Source of the DNA: a virus | Virus record (IMG/VR): IMGVR_UViG_3300025887_000059 | Coordinates: 1 to 37,816 of that record | Strand: one strand, 5' to 3' | Length of the DNA: 37,816 bases | Shown here: positions 33,082 to 37,816 of the stretch, one piece after another | Position numbering within the stretch: position 1 is the first letter of the stretch | How the letters are laid out: each line of letters begins with the position of its first letter | Position numbers and translations under genes: made by a program | The notes under the pieces: generated by a model | What the model was told of the DNA's origin: nothing | Seen by the model: only the letters and a program-made list of their open reading frames with translations | Databases searched by the model: none

Positions 33082-34734
33082 TTATCTCCTGCCTGCGGGA
33101 ACGTAATTAATATATAAACCGTTAATGGTATATGGTGAAAGTTGGTCTTCGCTACTTATTTTATAAGCACTAGAGTAACAGCTCCCCTGAACCGGCTGGC
33201 GTATAAGGGGGTTGTCTGATGCTCCAAAATAAGATGTAAAAGTGTCGTTGCTAAATCTACTTACTCCAAACTCTGCAACTGGATAAATAGAGGGTAGTGT
33301 ATAAGTTGGAGGCTGCTGAATATTAGTGTCTTCAAAATCAAAAGCAACACTAAGCTTAGGCTCTGCTGCAACTGTAATATTGTTGTCGTCGGGAGTCGCT
33401 GAGATTTTAACGTACTGAATAGTTTTACGTGTACCCATATCACCAAAGTCTAAAGAAGGTGACTGATACTCTGCTTTAATATTAGTGTCTGTTCCAGAAT
33501 GAACAAACTTATTTCCTGAATCGTGGATATAGACTTGTCCGAGCCTATCACCGTGATAAGCAGCTTCTCCTCCTCCAGTGCTTAAAAGTTCTGAAGTTGA
33601 TGCAACAGATTCAATACCGCAGGTTTCAGACCACTCGTAACCTTGCCCTGTAAATGTTCCAATAATTCCTCTAGTTATTGCTGGCGCTTGGCCTGCTTTA
33701 TTATAGAATAAACGATACTGAGATTTGTTACGTAAAACTAAACTTGAAATAGTATATGGAACAGTAGAGCGTGTAATTCTTGAGATAATATTTTGGATAT
33801 TTCTACTTACTGACGTAAGCTCAACGTCATCAATTCGAGACGTACCTGCTAATGTTCGGATTCCGTCGGGAGCTAAAAATACTAAGTCGCCGCCAATTTC
33901 TTGAATACTGAACTGGTCTACGCAACCTATATTTTTTGTAATAGGAACCACGGCTGTAGTAGCGTCAGCAGATTCTAAATTAACTACTTTGTAAATACTA
34001 TTCTTGCAGAATACAATTAAGTCACCACGAAAACTTTTTAGTCCTACAACTCTATCAGCCAGTCTTATTGCGTTTGAGCCTGTGCCTGAAAAATTAGGTA
34101 CGTCATTTAGGGTGCTAGTGTATATTTCATTCGGGTCTAAAGCTGTTCCCCCTACTACTAACTGTTGTCCGTGGATTGTAGATGTTGAGGATGCGACAAG
34201 AGTTTGATGAGAATGGTCTACTAAAGGGCCTGAAACATATCTACGAGTAGCGTCATTGATTGCGTCTGTGCCTGTAGTATAGAAGTAAAAAGGAGCATTA
34301 ACACCGTCACAAATAACTACTTCGCCGTAAGGAGATAAGTTTCCTTCATATATTGAAATAGAGCATTGACCTTGGGCTGTACGTGCATCTACTGATTGGG
34401 CAGTAAATTCAGCATAAGTTTTTGCTCCTCCGCTAATAACTCCTCTGTTAATCTGTAGCCAAGCAACAAAATCAGGAGTCCAAAAAATCCCTGTTCCACT
34501 ACAGACTAATAGCCCTCCTGCATAAGCTACCATGCCTAAGATAGTGTTATTACCATTAGGCTTAGAGACACCTGCGACAAGAAACCCATTGATACGTCGA
34601 TAGCCGCCGTCGGGGTCTACTTCAAAGTTAATTAACTCTGTAGCAGCTCCGGGCTGTTGGAGCAGTTCAAGCTGACTAAGGTTGGTATTAAGACCACCTT
34701 TGCACGAAAAACCATACGGTTGGGAAGCTGCCAT
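33082..34734 (-). CDS. tail hub / stabilisation protein (T7 gp12 or P22 gp10-like)
   Basis: The 550 residues begin CKGGLNTNLSQLELLQQPGA then ELINFEVDPDGGYRRINGF. The GGYRRI-G block is typical of podovirus hub proteins that cap the portal channel. The remainder is a succession of beta strands with repeated VxxGxxLxxF-type elements (for example VVGLKSFRGDLIVFCKN and LVFLAPDGIRTL), consistent with a beta-propeller. The start overlaps the region just after the adaptor gene. It would join connector and tail fibres. The precise equivalence (gp12 or gp10) is uncertain. Confidence 0.6.
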   Translation of the reverse strand: MAASQPYGFSCKGGLNTNLSQLELLQQPGAATELINFEVDPDGGYRRINGFLVAGVSKPNGNNTILGMVAYAGGLLVCSGTGIFWTPDFVAWLQINRGVISGGAKTYAEFTAQSVDARTAQGQCSISIYEGNLSPYGEVVICDGVNAPFYFYTTGTDAINDATRRYVSGPLVDHSHQTLVASSTSTIHGQQLVVGGTALDPNEIYTSTLNDVPNFSGTGSNAIRLADRVVGLKSFRGDLIVFCKNSIYKVVNLESADATTAVVPITKNIGCVDQFSIQEIGGDLVFLAPDGIRTLAGTSRIDDVELTSVSRNIQNIISRITRSTVPYTISSLVLRNKSQYRLFYNKAGQAPAITRGIIGTFTGQGYEWSETCGIESVASTSELLSTGGGEAAYHGDRLGQVYIHDSGNKFVHSGTDTNIKAEYQSPSLDFGDMGTRKTIQYVKISATPDDNNITVAAEPKLSVAFDFEDTNIQQPPTYTLPSIYPVAEFGVSRFSNDTFTSYFGASDNPLIRQPVQGSCYSSAYKISSEDQLSPYTINGLYINYVPAGRR

Positions 34735-34735
34735 A

Positions 34736-35506
34736 TTATACGAATCTCATTCTGTCGTCAGTCATATAGAAGGGAGTAGGCTCAATAAGATTAGAGCGCA
34801 TACTGTCGAGTCCTTTCTTGTAATCATCTAGTGCGAATGCTGCTGCTTGTGGATTGTCTTTAAACTGCCAGATGTAGTATCGAGCACGAGCTAGTAATAC
34901 AACAGAGTACATCTCTGGGAATACAATCTCGTCACCGAAGCTTACAAGCTTTGTAGGGAGGTTGTAAGCATAGAACCATACACGGTATACTTTATCTGGG
35001 ATTGGGCTTAGGCCGAACTTACGTGCGTCTGGGCTACGTATAACTCGGTCTGGTTCGCCGTATGATTGTGTGTCTGCATCGTCTAAGTTTTCTCCGATGC
35101 GACGAAAGCTTTTCCACTCTTGGGTGGTTGTAAATCGTAAGTTGTTACCTACATAGGGTGCAGTTTCGCCTGCTACGTCTACTGTAGTGATATAGAAGTT
35201 ATCCCAGTCAACTGAACCGTAATCATCTTTGATGGAATCACTAGAAGCTTTTAGCTCATAATAACGCTGTCCTGCAACGGTCTCTACATATACATTACCA
35301 TACATGGGGTCAACTTCACCACTTTCGCCAGCAGTTAGAAAAGGCCATTGAGGTTCTTGGTTGATAATATCAAAGTACGCTTTATTTAGAGAATCTTTAA
35401 CGTGCGCCTGTACACCGATAGCTGTAGAAAAGTTACCTGATTCAAGAGGTACTTCGTTTAGCTCTCGGAGAAGCTCATTGGTTAAGTCTAGGTAGGTTGT
35501 TGCCAT
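34736..35506 (-). CDS. head-tail adaptor / tail tubular protein A-like
   Basis: The 256 residues open with a helical, acidic segment (TTYLDLTNELLRELNEVPLE), then VQAHVKDSLNKAYFDIINQE and a conserved-looking QWPFL. A beta-rich middle and a helical end follow (FALDDYKKGLDSMRSNL). The start helix and the NxAYxDI-QWPFL block are found in podovirus adaptor proteins of the T7 gp11 / P22 gp4 kind. It directly follows the coat gene and precedes the hub protein. It would sit under the portal. Confidence 0.62.
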   Translation of the reverse strand: MATTYLDLTNELLRELNEVPLESGNFSTAIGVQAHVKDSLNKAYFDIINQEPQWPFLTAGESGEVDPMYGNVYVETVAGQRYYELKASSDSIKDDYGSVDWDNFYITTVDVAGETAPYVGNNLRFTTTQEWKSFRRIGENLDDADTQSYGEPDRVIRSPDARKFGLSPIPDKVYRVWFYAYNLPTKLVSFGDEIVFPEMYSVVLLARARYYIWQFKDNPQAAAFALDDYKKGLDSMRSNLIEPTPFYMTDDRMRFV

Positions 35507-35530
35507 AGGTTATTTAGCCTTTAAATTTGT

Positions 35531-35559
35531 TAAAAGATTGGGGGCCTTTTACAGCCCCC
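35531..35559 (-). terminator. hairpin terminator after the capsid gene
   Basis: GGGGGC (35540-35545) pairs with GCCCCC (35554-35559) across an 8-base loop. On the - strand the stem is followed by AATCTTTTA. The short T-run is modest, so read-through into the tail genes is likely. It would allow a higher transcript level for scaffold and coat than for the genes after it. Confidence 0.7.
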
Positions 35560-35577
35560 GCACTTAATTGTTACAGC

Positions 35578-36552
35578 TTATGCAATCTTAATGAAAGCAC
35601 CTACAACAGCTTCAGGTCGAAGAACCTTAACGCCGAATACGTGCAAACCACGACAGATGTCACCGAAGCTATCTGGGTCACGGATGACCTCAGTGCTGGT
35701 AATAGTCTGTGCAGTACATACCGCAGACATGTGACCGCCAAGAACAACACCGGAAGCAGTGGTGCTAGGCATGTTGTTAGACTTGTACATGCTAAAGCCA
35801 CGCAGCTTACCAGAAGTAACGAGACCGTTACGGATGGAGCCTGTGCCAGCATTGAAGTCTACAGACAACAGCTTAGAACCAGACTGGCTGAGCTGCTCGT
35901 AAAAAGCAGGGCCAGCTACTATCCAACGACCTTCTTCAGGAACGTTTTGCTCGTCCAGAAGCTTAGCCATACGAGCCAGCAGGTCGAGAGGGTCAGTAGA
36001 ACCAGAACCATTAAGCAGGACAGAGCCAGTAGCTGCGTCCAAACTTGCAGCAGTAGCGGTAGCGTCAGAACCGATTTGCATGTCTGGGCCAGAAGCTGAT
36101 ACACCAGCTTTAATAGCAGCCAGTACAGCAACGTCAAATGCGTCACGCAGAGCGTAAGCAGCAGATGAAGCAGCAGCTTCCTTAAAGTTTACGTGAGACA
36201 TAGAAGTTTCGATGTCATCTACTTTGAACTTAAAGGCGTTGGCAGTATCAACTACAAGAGTAACTTCTGAGTCAGTCAGCAAAGTAGCAGCGGTGTCAGT
36301 CTTACCACGAGTGTAAGGGCTAACAGCGATTACTGGTTCTTTGATAATTTTTACAGAATCGCCAAATGCTGAAATTTCACCGGCATAATCGGTGTTAGTG
36401 ATTGCTTCGGCTACCGACGCTTTACGGAAGAAGTTAAGAACCTTCTTGGAATAAATTGCGGGTAGGAAGAAGCTATTGGTTTGTCCAGCAGTACCTGCGT
36501 CAAAGTTACTTGTTGCAGAACCGTTAGAACCTGTTTGAAAAAATTGAGCCAT
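35578..36552 (-). CDS. major capsid protein
   Basis: The 324 residues show the order expected of an HK97-fold coat protein. A flexible N-arm (MAQFFQTGSNG) leads to FFLPAIYSKKVLNFFRKASV, a beta-rich E-loop region (DSVKIIKEPVIAVSPYTRG, then LVVDTANAFKFKVDDIET) and a long helix (SSAAYALRDAFDVAVLAAI). The P domain has RWIVAGPAFYEQL and VTSGKLRGFSMYKSNNMPS, and the gene ends with the A domain (VFGVKVLRPEAVVGAFIKIA). It is preceded by scaffold and followed by a terminator. Codons look more GC-rich and uniform than in neighbouring late genes, as expected for high expression. Confidence 0.9.
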   Translation of the reverse strand: MAQFFQTGSNGSATSNFDAGTAGQTNSFFLPAIYSKKVLNFFRKASVAEAITNTDYAGEISAFGDSVKIIKEPVIAVSPYTRGKTDTAATLLTDSEVTLVVDTANAFKFKVDDIETSMSHVNFKEAAASSAAYALRDAFDVAVLAAIKAGVSASGPDMQIGSDATATAASLDAATGSVLLNGSGSTDPLDLLARMAKLLDEQNVPEEGRWIVAGPAFYEQLSQSGSKLLSVDFNAGTGSIRNGLVTSGKLRGFSMYKSNNMPSTTASGVVLGGHMSAVCTAQTITSTEVIRDPDSFGDICRGLHVFGVKVLRPEAVVGAFIKIA

Positions 36553-36585
36553 GATTATGTTTCCTTAAATTAAAGACAATTGTTG

Positions 36586-37374
36586 TTAAGCTACTACTCT
36601 GCCTTCCATAATGGCTTCGTCGATTTCTTTTTCATATTTATCGTACTGGGCCATAGACAGGGCAGCAATCTCCCTTTGTGACCACACTTTTGCTTCTTTA
36701 GCATCAATGGATGTTGTTTTGGTTGAAACCATATCCGCTGCTGAGGCTGTGGTCGAAGTTTGTGACTTCGCTACAGTACCTTGAGAAGTTTGTAAACCAT
36801 TCTCTAACTTATATAAGTCGATAGCTTTGACCGCTAAACCTACATTATCTGGATTATTATACACCCAGTCTTGAATTGCTTCTGGCTGTGCTTTGGCCCA
36901 ACCGTGGAACTCTTCACTTTGGCGAATGTCTGCAAAGTCTGGATGCGCTGAAGCAAGCGTTTGCTCTGCTTCTCTTCGCTCAATCCTTGCTTCACGTTCG
37001 TCTAGTGTATATGTTCGTGCCGGTTCTAGTGCCTCAGCTTCTTGTTCAACATACTCGTTTTCAAGTTCTGCTTCAGTGTTATCCTCGTGACGTACGGCCT
37101 GTTCAACTTGCTGTGTCATTCGAGCTTCTGCTTGTAGTTCTTGTTCTTTCTGCTTGAACTCATTAATCTTAGAGTCGTAGTGTTTCTTTAGGTCATCGTA
37201 TCGCTTTTTGTAGTTAGCACTTTCTTCATCAGGGGCCTTTCGGGTGGCCTGACTAGGTTCGTGGTAAAGACCATCAGCATTTTGAAAAGGGGCATCTGGT
37301 TCGTTGCCATAGTCTTTTCTCATGTTGTATAGGTTTGCTACTTCTTCTTCTTGTATTTCTTGTACTTCGCTCAT
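36586..37374 (-). CDS. capsid scaffolding protein
   Basis: The 262 residues are highly charged and mostly helical. The middle (KKRYDDLKKHYDSKINEFKQ to REARIERREAEQTL) forms a coiled coil, and the C-terminal part is conserved-looking (WSQREIAALSMAQYDKYEKE, then IDEAIMEGRVVA). This is the shape and place of podovirus scaffolds (T7 gp9-like), directly before the coat gene. It guides coat assembly and leaves before or during packaging. A strong ribosome site (AAAAGGAG) lies nine bases before the ATG. Confidence 0.85.
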   Translation of the reverse strand: MSEVQEIQEEEVANLYNMRKDYGNEPDAPFQNADGLYHEPSQATRKAPDEESANYKKRYDDLKKHYDSKINEFKQKEQELQAEARMTQQVEQAVRHEDNTEAELENEYVEQEAEALEPARTYTLDEREARIERREAEQTLASAHPDFADIRQSEEFHGWAKAQPEAIQDWVYNNPDNVGLAVKAIDLYKLENGLQTSQGTVAKSQTSTTASAADMVSTKTTSIDAKEAKVWSQREIAALSMAQYDKYEKEIDEAIMEGRVVA

Positions 37375-37388
37375 GTCACACTCCTTTT

Positions 37389-37506
37389 GGGGCTTGTCGT
37401 CTTTTCAAGGTAGCCGAGATGTTAGCTAGACATTCGGGGCTTGATACTACAAGGTGGCCTCTAGGTTAAAATTAAAAGTGATAAGGGGCTGCGCTAACAG
37501 GTGGCC
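37389..37506. repeat. three spaced imperfect repeats in the scaffold leader
   Basis: Three copies on the + strand start at 37389, 37436 and 37485. Each begins GGGGCT and ends with CA(A)GGT(A/G)GCC, with a variable centre of 4 to 11 bases. Offsets are 47 and 49 bases. Copies two and three share AGGTGGCC exactly, and copies one and two share GGGGCTTG. They fill the gap between the partial structural gene and the scaffold gene, whose leader they form on the - strand. Confidence 0.72.
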
Positions 37507-37511
37507 TTATC
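37480..37511 (-). terminator. possible weak terminator overlapping a stop codon
   Basis: GATAAGG (37480-37486) can pair with CCTTATC (37505-37511), which contains the stop of the partial gene. On the - strand, ACTTTTAATTTTAACC follows. The loop is long (18 bases) and the stem is seven pairs, so efficiency would be low. It overlaps the last of the three leader repeats. Confidence 0.35.
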
Positions 37512-37816
37512 GTTTGCGTACGCTTGGCATTGCGTTAGAACTAAGCATCTGGTTATGGACTCCTAAATCGGGGTCTTCCATATCCATCAAGTTAGGCATT
37601 ACGCTTCCGCCTCCGTACTTTTTCATTAAACCGCCATCGTAAGCACGTTCTGCATCATCCATCATAGTCTGAAGCTTTTCTGTGCCTAGCTGGTCGGTTG
37701 CTTTTCTGGTGAAAACAAATTCACCATCCGACAACCTTGCGGGTATCGAATCTGATGTGCCTGTGCCGGGGCCTTTAACGGCTCCTTCACCTGCAAATTC
37801 TCCGGCTGTATCCATG
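37507..37816 (-). CDS. structural-region protein, 5' part outside the window
   Basis: At least 102 residues are visible, and the frame is open to the window edge; the ATG at 37815 may be internal. The core GEGAVKGPGTGTSDSIPARL then SDGEFVFTRKATDQLG is a motif I recognise from many phage proteins encoded between portal and scaffold (pattern GPGTGxSDSIPAxLSxGEFV). Function is unknown; a virion or assembly role is likely. A Gly-rich stretch (KKYGGGSV) and a basic end (SVRKR) follow. Portal and terminase genes should lie further right. Confidence 0.7.
   Translation of the reverse strand, partial: MDTAGEFAGEGAVKGPGTGTSDSIPARLSDGEFVFTRKATDQLGTEKLQTMMDDAERAYDGGLMKKYGGGSVMPNLMDMEDPDLGVHNQMLSSNAMPSVRKR

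Noticed and set aside
34735-34740. TATAAT on the - strand before the tail-hub gene
   Set aside because: Transcription would start at or inside the coding sequence, there is no extended -10, and no good -35 lies 16-18 bases upstream.
35527-36099. 190-residue open frame on the + strand
   Set aside because: It lies fully antisense to the well-supported coat gene, starts without a ribosome site, and its protein has no coherent domain.

Overview
The window is part of a tailed-phage genome, most likely a short-tailed (podovirus-like) lytic phage of the wider T7 supergroup infecting a marine bacterium. The evidence is a T7-type replication set (gp2.5-like single-strand binding protein, fused primase-helicase, family A DNA polymerase with the T7-type motif B, endonuclease I), a coenzyme-B12-dependent ribonucleotide reductase of the kind common in marine phages, and an HK97-fold coat gene with its scaffold. 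No T7-type RNA polymerase gene is visible. Instead there are two near-perfect host sigma-70 promoters, which recalls the marine RNA-polymerase-less T7 relatives (SIO1, VpV262, cobaviruses). That placement is inference. Terminase, portal and any polymerase would lie outside the window.

The layout is two convergent arms. Left arm (1-10556, + strand): a gene tail, two small MazG-like genes separated by small genes, then ssb, primase-helicase and polA. These are followed by two PD-(D/E)XK-type nucleases, endonuclease I, a DUF3310 protein, a run of very small membrane or basic proteins, a class II ribonucleotide reductase and a last small gene. Most neighbours overlap by ATGA or TAATG, so the arm looks like one or two translationally coupled operons. 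A promoter sits before ssb and a perfect-consensus promoter lies inside the Cas4-like exonuclease gene.

Right arm (37816-10612, - strand), read in its own direction: a partial structural gene, scaffold, major capsid protein, a hairpin terminator, two tail-hub proteins, a long tail fibre, a small conserved protein and a small one-helix membrane protein. Next come a family 2 glycosyltransferase, a 1138-residue repeat-rich virion protein, three further virion or ejection candidates and a 2052-residue polyvalent internal protein. Then follow an M15 peptidase endolysin, two secreted proteins, a coiled-coil membrane protein and a three-helix holin. The arm ends with five consecutive small or medium proteins that are extremely rich in lysine.

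The parts fit together as follows. The left arm makes and processes DNA and remodels nucleotide pools. The right arm builds the particle, carries effector-like domains into the host inside it, and lyses the cell. Points most worth attention are the terminal cassette of lysine-rich proteins, the giant polyvalent protein, the glycosyltransferase among virion genes, and three ~48-bp-spaced repeats in the leader of the scaffold-capsid unit. There is no gene-free stretch above 300 bases, and I saw no tRNA, CRISPR array, integrase or insertion sequence.
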